Source: an uncultured Oscillospiraceae bacterium
GTDB taxonomy: Bacteria; Bacillota; Clostridia; Oscillospirales; Oscillospiraceae
Length of the DNA stretch: 38,607 nt
Reading direction: 5' to 3'
NCBI GenBank assembly: GCA_947628185.1
Contig: CANQYW010000016.1
Coordinates: 1 to 38,607, forward strand
Position 1 is the stretch's first letter, and each line of letters begins with the position of its first letter. The notes beneath the pieces were generated by a model. That model was not told the origin of the DNA and searched no databases. It worked only from the letters and a program-made list of their open reading frames with translations. A program made the translations under genes and the position numbers. Below, piece by piece: positions 24,987 to 33,548 of the stretch.

Positions 24987-25140
24987 GATAACCATAAAAA
25001 CCTATGGAATAAGGAATAAGGAAAAGGATAAAGGACTAAGGAAAAAATAAATATATAAAAAATAAAATATATTTATTTATTTCATGCTCAAGAGAGCTTT
25101 AGAGCGTATACTTCAGCTTGCTGCGAATCTAAGCATAGCG
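24987..25140. other. Purine-rich and AT-only spacer with 12-bp palindrome
   Basis: 24985-25045 is built of repeated AAGGA-like units. From 25042 to 25082 the DNA is A/T only and contains a perfect inverted repeat, AAATAAATATAT (25045-25056) and ATATATTTATTT (25067-25078). Read on the minus strand the repeat is followed by TTTTTT and could be an unusual terminator for the ABC transporter operon ending at 25141. TAAGCATAGCG at 25130-25140 repeats the same 11 bp at 24741-24751. No gene seen. Confidence 0.55.
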
Positions 25141-26952
25141 CTAACTCACATAATACTGCGCCTGGGCGGTCCAGAGCTCATAGTACTTGCCGGTGTTCAT
25201 AGCGAGGAGCTCCTCGTGGGCGCCGGTTTGGACTATCTCGCCCTCGTGGAAGACGGCGATCTTGTCGCAGAAACGGCATGAGGCCAGGCGGTGGGAGATA
25301 TAGACGGCAGTCCTCTCGCCCGCGATGGCGTTAAAGCGGCTGTAGACCTCGTACTCCGACACCGGGTCCAGCGCCGCCGTGGGCTCGTCTAAGATGATGA
25401 AGGGCGCGTCCTTGTAGAGCGCTCTCGCGAGGGCAATCTTCTGGGCCTCGCCGCCGGAGATCTCCACGCCCTCCTTGTCGAAGTCCTTGTATAGCGGCGT
25501 GTCCAGCCCCCTCGGCATCGACGCCGCCCACGCCTCAAACCCCGCCTGTTTTAGGCACTCCTCCGCCCGCGCCCGGTCGAGATCCGCGCTGGCCGCCACG
25601 TTCTGCCCCAGGGACACGGCCAGGAGCTTGAAGTCCTGGAACACCACGGAGAAGATGGACATGTACTCGTCGTAGTCGTACTTTCGTATGTCCACGCCGT
25701 TTAGGAGTATGACGCCCTCCGTGGGGTCGTAGAGGCGGCAGAGGAGCTTTATGAATGTGGTCTTGCCGGAGCCGTTCATGCCCACGATGGCAAGTTTCTC
25801 GCCCACCTTGAATTTGAAGTTGACGTGCCGCAGCGCCCAGGCATTCGAGCGGGGATACTTGAAGGACACGTCCCGGAACTCCACGAAATACTCGTTGTCG
25901 TCCCGTTTCTCCACGGTGAGACTGCCCTTGTACATCTCGTTTGGGATGTCGAACCAGGAGAAAAACCGCTTTAGGTACCCGTCGTTCACCGCGAGCCGCT
26001 GGACGGCCCTCACGAGCCCGGCGGCCGCCGAGAGCAGCAGGGTGACGCAGGAGACATACTGGGCGATGGAGCCCACGGACACCTCCCCCCGGAGGGAGGC
26101 GTAGATCAGCACCAGATAGACCCCGAAACGGAGGGCGAAGTCCGCCGCCTTACTCAATGCGTCCAGCACACCGGCGCGCAGCTGCACCCTGTTGTACGCC
26201 CGCGTCCAGGCAAGGCTCAGCCCTAGCTCCTTCTTAATAAGGCCCTCGCCCATGCCGTAGAGGCGCACGTCCTTGCCGTAGGCGTAGTCGCCGGTGAGCT
26301 CGTTGAGCTTGCCGACGCGGAGATTGACGTCCACCACGGAGCTCAAGAGCCTGCGGACCTGCCGGGCCGACAGGGAGTACAGGACCATCTGCCACGACAC
26401 CGCCGCCGCCACCCCGGCCGCCAGGGAAAGTTTCATCCACACCGCCACGCTCCCCAGCGCGAAGAAGGAGGCGGTCAGGGACACGCTGGCCGCGATCTGG
26501 GTGAGGTACAGGATGGCGCTCTGGGTACACTCGCGCAGGGTGTAGAAGTTGTACCCCCTGGTGGTCTCGCTCTCCACCAGCTGCCGCCGCAGCGCCACGT
26601 CCCGGTCCTCGATGGAGGCGTAGGACATCTCCATGGCCTTCCGGGAGTAGCTGAAGGCCAGGTTGTCGCTGAACTCAAAATTCCCCACCTCCATCCGCTT
26701 TTTGAACCACGACGCCAGAAACCCCAGGGCGAAGGACAGTCCCACGGTGAGGGCGGCGTACAGCGCCAGAGTCCCGGCGGGCTGCCCCCCGGCGATAGCG
26801 TCGATGAGCCGCGCGGAGAACCAGATGGGCACATAGGGCGTCACGGCCTCCACCAGGGCCCCGAGGAACCGGAAGGCCGCCTCGTCGCGGCTGAGACGCC
26901 AGAGGGCCCCCATGCCCCGCCTATAGATTTTGATGTGCTCTGCAAGTTTCAT
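25141..26952 (-). CDS. ABC exporter half-transporter (TMD-NBD), second of a pair
   Basis: About 603 residues from the ATG at 26952, which overlaps the previous stop as ATGA; an upstream in-frame start at 26988 would lie inside the neighbour gene. Six-helix membrane domain to about residue 310, then an ATPase domain with Walker A GMNGSGKTTF, Q-loop VVFQDF, signature ISGGEAQKIALARAL, Walker B IILDEPTAALD and H-loop ISHRLASCRF. All catalytic residues are present. With the neighbour it should form a heterodimeric exporter. Substrate unknown; the LytTR/kinase genes upstream hint at a peptide or antimicrobial (inference). Confidence 0.9.
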   Translation of the reverse strand: MKLAEHIKIYRRGMGALWRLSRDEAAFRFLGALVEAVTPYVPIWFSARLIDAIAGGQPAGTLALYAALTVGLSFALGFLASWFKKRMEVGNFEFSDNLAFSYSRKAMEMSYASIEDRDVALRRQLVESETTRGYNFYTLRECTQSAILYLTQIAASVSLTASFFALGSVAVWMKLSLAAGVAAAVSWQMVLYSLSARQVRRLLSSVVDVNLRVGKLNELTGDYAYGKDVRLYGMGEGLIKKELGLSLAWTRAYNRVQLRAGVLDALSKAADFALRFGVYLVLIYASLRGEVSVGSIAQYVSCVTLLLSAAAGLVRAVQRLAVNDGYLKRFFSWFDIPNEMYKGSLTVEKRDDNEYFVEFRDVSFKYPRSNAWALRHVNFKFKVGEKLAIVGMNGSGKTTFIKLLCRLYDPTEGVILLNGVDIRKYDYDEYMSIFSVVFQDFKLLAVSLGQNVAASADLDRARAEECLKQAGFEAWAASMPRGLDTPLYKDFDKEGVEISGGEAQKIALARALYKDAPFIILDEPTAALDPVSEYEVYSRFNAIAGERTAVYISHRLASCRFCDKIAVFHEGEIVQTGAHEELLAMNTGKYYELWTAQAQYYVS

Positions 26953-28793
26953 TCCGCCGCGCCTCCCTTGTAGTCGTCCCGGTACCAACAGCTCTGTATC
27001 TCAAATAGCCGGCTGTACTCCCCGCCCAGGGTCATGAGCTCATCGTGAGTCCCGGACTCGGCGATCTCCCCGTCCTTTAGGAATATTATCCTGTCGCAGA
27101 ATCTCGTGGAGGCCAGACGGTGGGAGATGAAGACCGACGTCCTCCCCGCCGCGAGGGCGCTATACCGCATATAGATCTCGTTCTCCGCGATGGGGTCCAG
27201 CGCCGCCGTGGGCTCGTCCAGCACCAGCACCGGAGCGCCCTTGTAGAGGGCCCGGGCCAGCATCAGCTTTTGCGTCTCGCCGCCGGAGAGCTCCGTGCCC
27301 TGGCCGCTCAACTGCTTATCCAAGACTGTGTCGAGGCCCAGGGGCAGGGTGTCCAGCTTTCCGCCCAGTCCCGCCTGACGGATGCACCGCTCGGCCCTTT
27401 CCCTGTCGGCGCCGCCGTCCACACACCCCGAGACGCACTCGGCCAGAGTGAAACACCCGGCGCGGGAGTCCTGAAAGACGGGGGCGAAGAGCTTATAGTA
27501 TTCCTCCCGCTGAAAGTCCCGGACCGGCACGCCGTTCAGACGCACCTCGCCCTCAGTGGGCGCGTAGAGGCCGGTGAGGAGTTTCACGAACGTGGTCTTC
27601 CCCGCGCCGTTGAGGCCCACAAGGGCCAGTTTCTCCCCGGCCCTTATGGTGAGATTTAAGTCGTGTATCGTGTCCTCCTCCGCCCCGTGGTAGCGGAAGG
27701 AGACGTGGTCAAAGACGATCTCCGGGGCGCGGCCCAGGTGCTTTTCCGCCGTCTCCGTGCCCTCGGGCCCGTCCCCGGGCATGTCGAGATACTCCCGGAA
27801 GTCGCTGACGAAGAGGCTCGCGTTCAGAATGCCGGTCCACTCGCTGACGATATTCCCCACAAACCCGGCGAAGGAGGATATGGCGGCAAAGTATAGTACG
27901 AACTCCTCCGCGTCCACCTCGCCCCGTATCGCCTGGGCGATGAGCACCGCGTAGGCCGCCCCGTCCCGCAGGAGGATCACTAATAGGTCCGCCAGGCGCA
28001 TAAGGAACTGCCGGAGCCGCATCTTTTCGCCCCAGCCCACGTCCGTTTTGAAGAGGTCGCCGTAGAGCCGCCGGAGCCACCCGGCCATGCCGTAGACCCG
28101 GATGTCCTTCCAGTAGCCGTAGTCCCCCGACGTCCGGATGACGTAGTCGAGCTTTGCGCTGTTGTCCGTCCGGGCCGCCCGGGTGGAGTACTCCCATTTC
28201 CTGTAGGCGCGCGCGCACAGGATGTTCACCGCCGGAGCAAGAGTCAGCAGGAGCACCAGCCAGGGGCTGACGCCGGATATCACCGCCCCCAGGAGGGCGT
28301 AGCACAGGACGTACTCCATGAGTTTCACCGCCCGCCGGGGCGTGTCGCACAGGGGCTGTACCCCGTTCCAGGACTGGGTGGCCAGGGCGGCCCGGTCGTA
28401 CATGTCCCGGGTCTCCTTGCGCTCAAAGGTCTGGTAGAAACACCGGACGGACCGGCGGGTGAGCTCCGCGCCCATAATGTCCCAGTAGATGTTAAGGACG
28501 TTGTCGGCGGACCTCACAAGAATGTCCCGGCCAGCCGCGGCCGCCAGCATTGACCCCAGCATCAGCCCCACAGCCCAGGCCGCCTCCTCGAAACTCCGCC
28601 CCGCCGTCACCTCCCCCACCACAAGGGCCGGGAGACGCACCTCGCCCCAGGTGAGGAACACCGCCAGCGGCAGCTGCAAGAGCAGGAAAATGAGAGCCGC
28701 CGGGACGTTCCTGAGCATCTCCCGGAAACTCCAGAGGGCGTTGCTGAGGGCGGACTTGTAGGGCCTCTTATTTGGGTCCTTTTCGTATTCCAA
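26949..28793 (-). CDS. ABC exporter half-transporter (TMD-NBD), first of a pair
   Basis: 614 residues from a TTG at 28793 with AGGGG upstream; no better start is visible. Membrane domain with about six helices in the first 320 residues, then Walker A GLNGAGKTTF, Q-loop PVFQDS, signature LSGGETQKLMLARAL, Walker B LVLDEPTAALD and H-loop ISHRLASTRF. Catalytic Glu present, so both sites of the predicted heterodimer look active. Lies 91 nt after the histidine kinase gene, with two hairpins in between. Confidence 0.9.
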   Translation of the reverse strand: MEYEKDPNKRPYKSALSNALWSFREMLRNVPAALIFLLLQLPLAVFLTWGEVRLPALVVGEVTAGRSFEEAAWAVGLMLGSMLAAAAGRDILVRSADNVLNIYWDIMGAELTRRSVRCFYQTFERKETRDMYDRAALATQSWNGVQPLCDTPRRAVKLMEYVLCYALLGAVISGVSPWLVLLLTLAPAVNILCARAYRKWEYSTRAARTDNSAKLDYVIRTSGDYGYWKDIRVYGMAGWLRRLYGDLFKTDVGWGEKMRLRQFLMRLADLLVILLRDGAAYAVLIAQAIRGEVDAEEFVLYFAAISSFAGFVGNIVSEWTGILNASLFVSDFREYLDMPGDGPEGTETAEKHLGRAPEIVFDHVSFRYHGAEEDTIHDLNLTIRAGEKLALVGLNGAGKTTFVKLLTGLYAPTEGEVRLNGVPVRDFQREEYYKLFAPVFQDSRAGCFTLAECVSGCVDGGADRERAERCIRQAGLGGKLDTLPLGLDTVLDKQLSGQGTELSGGETQKLMLARALYKGAPVLVLDEPTAALDPIAENEIYMRYSALAAGRTSVFISHRLASTRFCDRIIFLKDGEIAESGTHDELMTLGGEYSRLFEIQSCWYRDDYKGGAAE

Positions 28794-28809
28794 GGCTCTT
28801 CACCCCTTT

Positions 28810-28836
28810 CGCGCCCAGGATAGCACATAGGGCGCG
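28810..28836 (-). other. Leader hairpin before the ABC genes
   Basis: CGCGCCC, 13-nt loop, GGGCGCG: seven perfect pairs just upstream of the ribosome site of the first ABC gene and directly after the terminator-like stem at 28841-28882. May take part in a choice between termination and read-through (inference). Confidence 0.5.
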
Positions 28837-28840
28837 GAAA

Positions 28841-28882
28841 AAGTAAATTCGTGCACCAAACGCCGCCTGCGGTGCACGAATT
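28841..28882 (-). terminator. Terminator-like hairpin between kinase and ABC genes
   Basis: Minus strand AATTCGTGCACC (28882-28871), 13-nt loop, GGTGCACGAATT (28857-28846): twelve perfect pairs, followed by TACTTTTT. It begins 2 nt after the kinase stop. I see no convincing promoter between it and the ABC genes, so they may depend on partial read-through. Confidence 0.8.
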
Positions 28883-28884
28883 GT

Positions 28885-29535
28885 TTATTGGAGGGCCGGG
28901 ACGAGAAATTCCGAGGTGAAGGCCCCGTCCTCGCTATTATATTTTACCCAGCCGCCGTGGTCCTTTATTATGGCCTCCGCCCGCCGGAGCCCAAAACCGT
29001 GGGCCCCGGATTTCGCGGACTTAAAGAGGCCGTTCACCTTCTCCCGCTTGGCCCCGGAGGCGTTGAGCATGGAGAAGTAGAGCATCTTACCCTTCATGCC
29101 GAGAAATATGCGGATGAATTTATCGCCCCGGGCGTCCCGGCAGCCCTCGATGGCGTTGTCAAGGAGGTTCCCCACGACGATGGAGAGCTCCAGGTCCGAG
29201 ACCGTCAGCCCCTCCGGCACGTTGGCCTTCACCGTGACGGCTATGTTCTCATTTTTCGCCTGGGAGAGCTTGGCGGAGAGGATGGCGTCCAGGGTGACGT
29301 TGCCCGTCTTTAGGAGGGTGTCCACCTCCATGAGCCGGCGGTCGAGCTCCAAGAGGTATTCCCGCGCCCGATCGATGTCCCCGGCATCCAGGTAGCTTTT
29401 CAGCGTCTGCAGATGGTTGTGGAAGTCGTGCTTGTAGCCCCGCATCTCCCGGTGGACGCTCCGCACCTCCTCCAGACGCCGCCGGGACGCCTCCGTCTCC
29501 ACCTCCACGAGTTTTAAATATGTCCGTCTCAGCAT
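28885..29535 (-). CDS. GHKL sensor histidine kinase lacking any sensor or membrane part
   Basis: 216 residues, only the coiled dimerisation/phosphoacceptor and ATPase parts. Phosphoacceptor motif YKHDFHNHLQTLKSY with His36; N-box VVGNLLDNAIEGC (Asn127); glycine-rich GAHGFGLRRAEAI near 178-190. AgrC-type relatives have five to seven membrane helices before this point; here the start codon (ATG, GAGAGG upstream) follows the regulator stop by 1 nt, so no N-terminal extension is possible. It must sense something in the cytoplasm or through another protein. Confidence 0.88.
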   Translation of the reverse strand: MLRRTYLKLVEVETEASRRRLEEVRSVHREMRGYKHDFHNHLQTLKSYLDAGDIDRAREYLLELDRRLMEVDTLLKTGNVTLDAILSAKLSQAKNENIAVTVKANVPEGLTVSDLELSIVVGNLLDNAIEGCRDARGDKFIRIFLGMKGKMLYFSMLNASGAKREKVNGLFKSAKSGAHGFGLRRAEAIIKDHGGWVKYNSEDGAFTSEFLVPALQ

Positions 29536-29536
29536 G

Positions 29537-30238
29537 TCAGTTCCTCTCTATGAACGCCCGGTTTATGCCGTCGTACTTCCCCCTTGCCAGGGGCACTTCG
29601 ACACCGCCCGAGAGCGTCACCCGCGACCGGGATATGCGCTCCACGGCCCTGAGATTTATGAGGTAGGAGCGGTGGGCGCGGTAGAAGTCATCTGAGAGCT
29701 TATTCTCAAAGGCGGTGATGCTCTCCTTGAGTCTGTACACGTCCGTGGGGGTGTGGATCTCGATGTAGTGGGCGAAGGACTCGATGTATAGTATGTCCGC
29801 CTCGGGGAGTTTCACCGTCCCGGCGCCGGCGCTTATGACCACCGAGGGCGGCTCCACTGCCAACCTTGCCGCCGCGCGGTCCAGCACCTCCGAGAGTTTC
29901 GCCTCCGACAACGGTTTTACGAGGTAGTGGAGGGCGTCCACCTCGTACCCCTCGGCGATGAACTCAAAGTGGGAGGTGACGAAGATTATCTCCGCCCACC
30001 CCCGGTGAGCCCGTATGCGTTTGGCGAGTTCGATGCCGGAGATGTCCCCCATCTCCACGTCCAGCAGGAGTATGTCGTAGTCCTGGTTCCCGGCGTACTC
30101 AAAGAGAAAGCTCTCGGCGGAGGGGAACCCGTCGATCTTCACGCGCCGCCCCGACGCCTCCGCCCACCGCCGCACCATGCCGCCGATGCTCTGCCGGTCG
30201 GCCTCCGAGTCGTCGCATATAACAATTGAGTATTCCAT
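29537..30238 (-). CDS. LytTR-family response regulator
   Basis: 233 residues. Receiver domain with the acidic pair at 9-10, phosphoacceptor Asp60 in DILLLDVEM, and Lys108 in YLVKPL; then a LytTR DNA-binding domain (about 130-230) with DILYIESFAHYIEIHT and FYRAHRSYLINLRAVERI. Such regulators (AgrA, ComE type) control peptide-linked genes. ATG with GGGAGG upstream. First gene of the apparent regulator, kinase, ABC, ABC block. Confidence 0.93.
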   Translation of the reverse strand: MEYSIVICDDSEADRQSIGGMVRRWAEASGRRVKIDGFPSAESFLFEYAGNQDYDILLLDVEMGDISGIELAKRIRAHRGWAEIIFVTSHFEFIAEGYEVDALHYLVKPLSEAKLSEVLDRAAARLAVEPPSVVISAGAGTVKLPEADILYIESFAHYIEIHTPTDVYRLKESITAFENKLSDDFYRAHRSYLINLRAVERISRSRVTLSGGVEVPLARGKYDGINRAFIERN

Positions 30239-30274
30239 CCCGCCGCCTCCCCTCCGTTGGGTCGATCTGATAGG

Positions 30275-30303
30275 ATTATATCACACCGTCCAGAAGTTTT
30301 CCA
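30275..30303 (-). promoter_or_regulatory. Promoter of the LytTR operon
   Basis: Minus strand TGGAAA (30303-30298), 17-bp spacer, TATAAT (30280-30275), about 30 nt before the start codon. The weak -35 with a perfect -10 would suit an activated promoter, for example autoregulation by the LytTR protein. Confidence 0.65.
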
Positions 30304-30385
30304 GTGAGAGACGTAAAAACCATATGACGCCGCCGCAAGTGGGCTCTCACCGCCAAGTCTCGCCCTTACCGGGCGCATAAAATAT

Positions 30386-30412
30386 CCGGAGGGTCTTTTT
30401 GCGGCCCTCCGG
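30386..30412. terminator. Terminator after the sugar-nucleotide operon
   Basis: CCGGAGGG and CCCTCCGG around an 11-nt loop. On the minus strand it follows the kinase gene by about 20 nt but has a weak T run (ATATTTTAT); on the plus strand it is followed by TCTTTTCTTCTTTT. It is 25/27 identical to the sigma operon terminator when read on the minus strand. Confidence 0.8.
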
Positions 30413-30431
30413 TCTTTTCTTCTTTTACACC

Positions 30432-31523
30432 TTATATGTTAGCGGCACTGCGGCAGATGTCCTCCATCTCACGCCAATGGGCCTCCATGGAGGAGACCAG
30501 CTTGAATTGCGTCCTGGCGCGGTCCAGGTTCTGGCCGGGGCGGTGGAGGCGGAAGTACACGTCCCCCTCCAGGTGGTCCGTCAGGAACCTGATGCCGCAC
30601 TCCAGCGTCATGAGGAGCGCCCCCCAGGGCAGGTACTCCACCTCCCGGTCCGTCAACGCTCCCCCGGCCCCCTCCAGGAAAGCCCGGGTGTAGACCCGGA
30701 AGAGCTCCAGGTCCAGCTCCACACGGGAGAGGTCCCGCTCGTCCTCCCGGCAGTGGTTGGCGCCGAAACGGATGGAGTCGCCAAAGTCGTAGATAGCGGA
30801 GCCGGGCATGACGGTATCGAGGTCAACAACGCAGAGCGCCTCGCCGGTCTTGGCGTCCAGCAGGACGTTATCGAGCTTTGTGTCGTTGTGGGTGACCCGC
30901 AGCGGCAGCTCGCCGCGCTCAAGGGCGTCTATCGCCGTGCCGCAGACGTCCCGCCGTTTTATCGCGAAATCTATCTCCGCCGCCGCGTCTTTGGCGCGGC
31001 CCAACTTGTCCTCCCCCGCGGCCTCGAGGAGCCGCCGCAGGCGGGCGGGGGTGCCGTGAAAGCCGGGGATGGTCTCAAAAAGCGTGTCCGCCGGGTAGCC
31101 GTCCATCAGGCGCTGGAACCGCCCGAAGGCCCGGCCCGAGGCGGCGAAGATCTCCGGCGTGGGGTCGGACTCGCAAGTCACGGTCCCGGGGATAAAGAGC
31201 ATCGCCCGCCAGGCCCCGCCGAGGCTGTCAGTGAAGTAGTCCTCCCCGGAGAGGGGCCGCAGGAGCGTGAGGCACTCCCGCTTAGGGTCGCCGCCGGACT
31301 CCCGGACCTTCGCCGCGAGGTACTCCGTCACCCCAAAGAGATTCCGCATGAGCTCCCCCGGCCTCCGGAAAGCCGCCGGGCTCAGCCGCTGCAATATGTG
31401 CCGTCCCTGGGGTCCTGAGACGAGGAATGTGTCGTTCACGTGGCCGCTGCCGTACCTGACGGCGGCGCCGCTAAAGCCGAAGGCGCTCATGGCCTCCGGC
31501 AGCGTCCCGGGGAGGCCCGTCAC
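30432..31523 (-). CDS. nahK: N-acetylhexosamine 1-kinase-like phosphotransferase
   Basis: 363 residues of the aminoglycoside-phosphotransferase fold. GSGHVNDTFLV near the N-terminus, catalytic loop THNDTKLDNVLLD, and VVDLDTVMPGSAIYDFGDSIRFGAN closely resemble bifidobacterial NahK, which phosphorylates GlcNAc or GalNAc at C1. A GTG start overlaps the upstream stop (GTGA). The operon partner genes, a sugar-1-phosphate nucleotidyltransferase and galE, support the assignment. AmgK, the MurNAc/GlcNAc kinase of Pseudomonas cell-wall recycling, has the same fold and is the alternative. Exact substrate not proven. Confidence 0.75.
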   Translation of the reverse strand: MTGLPGTLPEAMSAFGFSGAAVRYGSGHVNDTFLVSGPQGRHILQRLSPAAFRRPGELMRNLFGVTEYLAAKVRESGGDPKRECLTLLRPLSGEDYFTDSLGGAWRAMLFIPGTVTCESDPTPEIFAASGRAFGRFQRLMDGYPADTLFETIPGFHGTPARLRRLLEAAGEDKLGRAKDAAAEIDFAIKRRDVCGTAIDALERGELPLRVTHNDTKLDNVLLDAKTGEALCVVDLDTVMPGSAIYDFGDSIRFGANHCREDERDLSRVELDLELFRVYTRAFLEGAGGALTDREVEYLPWGALLMTLECGIRFLTDHLEGDVYFRLHRPGQNLDRARTQFKLVSSMEAHWREMEDICRSAANI

Positions 31524-32452
31524 AGCGCTCCCCAGAGGTCCTCGGGGTAGAGGCCACGGGCCGTCATACCCGCGATGGCGGAGACCACCGTGGGCCTATC
31601 CTCCCTGTAGGTGACGCCGTACCACTTGTCGCCGCTGTTGAGGACCCGTACCCGGACCCTACCGGCGTCCTTGAGGGCGGAGACGGCGTCAGGCAGGTAG
31701 AACTCTCCCCGCTCCGGGTTCTCCTTCAATGTTCTCGCGAGGAACCCCGGGAAGAGCTCCCAGGCGTCCCGGAGGAAACTCCCCTGGAACCCCCAGAGGT
31801 TCATGGAGACGGGCGTGGAGCCAGAAAGGGGCGTCCAGCTCTCGCCATCCTTAGTGTAGCGGGCGTCCTCCCCGTCCTTCGCTATCTTCGTGTACTCGGT
31901 GACGGACTCCAGGTACCCCTCCGGCGACACGGAGCACACACCCCGGGACACAGTTCCGTGCTCCGTGACGGTGTTGCGCAGCGTGTAGCTCACCATGGCG
32001 TACTCCTGCTTGCCGGAGTCCCCCTCCGGGTGGTCGAGGAGGTAGTCGTATATGAGTTTGTATCCCGCGGGGCCGTAGTAGTCGTCGGAGTTTATGACGG
32101 CGAAGGGACCGCGGACAACGTGTCTCGCCGCCAATGCCGCGTGGGCGGTGCCCCAGGGTCTCACACGGCCCTCCGGGACGCTGAATCCCTCGGGAAGGTC
32201 GTTTAGGTCCTGAAAGACGTACTTTACGTCCATCACACGCTCCAGGCGCGAGCCCACGGCGGACCTGAAACTCTCCTCAATCTTGCGGTTTATCACGAAC
32301 ACCACCGTCTCGAACCCGGCTCTGCGGGCGTCAAAGACGGAGTAGTCCACTATTATCTCCCCGTGGGCCCCCACGGGGTCTATCTGTTTGAGTCCGCCGT
32401 AACGGCTGCCCATGCCGGCGGCCATCACGACGAGGACAGGTTTTTCTGCCAT
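31520..32452 (-). CDS. Sugar-1-phosphate nucleotidyltransferase
   Basis: 310 residues, Rossmann-like nucleotidyltransferase fold. Nucleotide-binding start LVVMAAGMGSRYGGLKQIDP; VFVINRKIEESF; RPWGTAHAALAA; metal-binding FAVINSDDYYG. Probably joins UTP to a hexose- or N-acetylhexosamine-1-phosphate. Length and motifs differ from GalU, GlmU (no acetyltransferase domain) and MurU (shorter). The start is 6 nt after the galE stop and its stop overlaps the kinase start, so the three genes work together; the substrate is then likely the kinase product (inference). Confidence 0.82.
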   Translation of the reverse strand: MAEKPVLVVMAAGMGSRYGGLKQIDPVGAHGEIIVDYSVFDARRAGFETVVFVINRKIEESFRSAVGSRLERVMDVKYVFQDLNDLPEGFSVPEGRVRPWGTAHAALAARHVVRGPFAVINSDDYYGPAGYKLIYDYLLDHPEGDSGKQEYAMVSYTLRNTVTEHGTVSRGVCSVSPEGYLESVTEYTKIAKDGEDARYTKDGESWTPLSGSTPVSMNLWGFQGSFLRDAWELFPGFLARTLKENPERGEFYLPDAVSALKDAGRVRVRVLNSGDKWYGVTYREDRPTVVSAIAGMTARGLYPEDLWGAL

Positions 32453-32458
32453 AGTCCG

Positions 32459-33478
32459 TCAGCCCCTGTAGCCGTTGGGGTTCATGGACTGCCACTTCCA
32501 GCTGGAGGCGCACATCTCCTCTATGCCGTACTTGGCCACCCAGCCCATCTCCTCCCGGGCCTTGGTGGGCTCGGCGTAGCACTCGGCTATGTCCCCGGGG
32601 CGGCGCGGGTCAATGACGTAGGGCAGTTCCCTGCCGCAGGCCTTCTCGTAGGCGTGGAGTATGTCAAAGACGCTGTAGCCCTTGCCGGTGCCAAGGTTGC
32701 AGATGAAGAGGCCGCAGTTCTCCTCAAGTTTCTTTATCGCCGCCACGTGTCCCGCCGCGAGGTCAACGACGTGTATGTAGTCCCGGACGCCGGTGCCGTC
32801 GGGGGTGGGGTAGTCGTTGCCGTAGACGTGCAGTTTCTCCAGCTTTCCCACGGCCACCTGGGCGATGTAGGGCACTAAGTTATTGGGGATGCCGTTGGGG
32901 TCCTCGCCGATGAGGCCGCTCTCGTGGGCGCCGATGGGGTTGAAGTAGCGCAGCAGGGCCACGTTGAGGGTGGGGTCGGCGGCGCAGTAGTCGATGAGCA
33001 CCTTCTCCAGGAAGAGTTTCGTGGTGCCGTAGGGGTTCGTTGTACCGCCGGTGGGGAAGTCCTCCCGGATGGGGACGCTGGCGGGGTCGCCGTAGACCGT
33101 GGCGGAGGAGGAGAACACGAAGTTCTTCACACCGTGGCGGCGCATGGCGTTGAGAATTACGAGGGTGGAGATGAGGTTGTTGGAATAATACTCCAGGGGC
33201 TTGCGGACGCTCTCCCCCACGGCCTTGAGCCCGGCGAAATGGATGACCGAGGTGATGTCCGGGTGGGCGGCAAAGACCGCCTCCGTCTCCTCCGGGTCGC
33301 AGAGTTCCGCCTTGATGAAGGGCACGGACTTGCCGGTGATCTTCTCCACCCGGTGGACGGCCTCCTCGCAGGAGTTCACAAGGTTATCCGCCACCACGAT
33401 GTCGTACCCGGCGTTCAGTAGCTCGACGCAGGTGTGGCTGCCGATGTACCCGGCCCCGCCGCAAACTAAAACGGACAT
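32459..33478 (-). CDS. galE: UDP-glucose / UDP-N-acetylglucosamine 4-epimerase
   Basis: 339 residues from the ATG at 33478 (MSVLVCGGAGYIGSHTCVELL), preceded by GGAG; an in-frame ATG 99 nt further upstream lies over the promoter and is rejected. NAD-binding GGAGYIG, catalytic SSATVYG and YGTTK, plus IREDFPTGGTTNPYG and the RRPGDIAECYA segment mark GalE. Interconverts UDP-Glc/UDP-Gal and, in some enzymes, UDP-GlcNAc/UDP-GalNAc. First gene of the operon. Confidence 0.95.
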   Translation of the reverse strand: MSVLVCGGAGYIGSHTCVELLNAGYDIVVADNLVNSCEEAVHRVEKITGKSVPFIKAELCDPEETEAVFAAHPDITSVIHFAGLKAVGESVRKPLEYYSNNLISTLVILNAMRRHGVKNFVFSSSATVYGDPASVPIREDFPTGGTTNPYGTTKLFLEKVLIDYCAADPTLNVALLRYFNPIGAHESGLIGEDPNGIPNNLVPYIAQVAVGKLEKLHVYGNDYPTPDGTGVRDYIHVVDLAAGHVAAIKKLEENCGLFICNLGTGKGYSVFDILHAYEKACGRELPYVIDPRRPGDIAECYAEPTKAREEMGWVAKYGIEEMCASSWKWQSMNPNGYRG

Positions 33479-33548
33479 ATTTACGCTCTCCTTTACAATA
33501 ATGAATATTTTGAAACTGGAATTGATAGCAATAACCGTAGACGTGGAC

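Noticed and set aside
30399-31418. 339-residue plus-strand frame
   Set aside because: Antisense to the NahK-like gene, which has clear kinase motifs and operon context.
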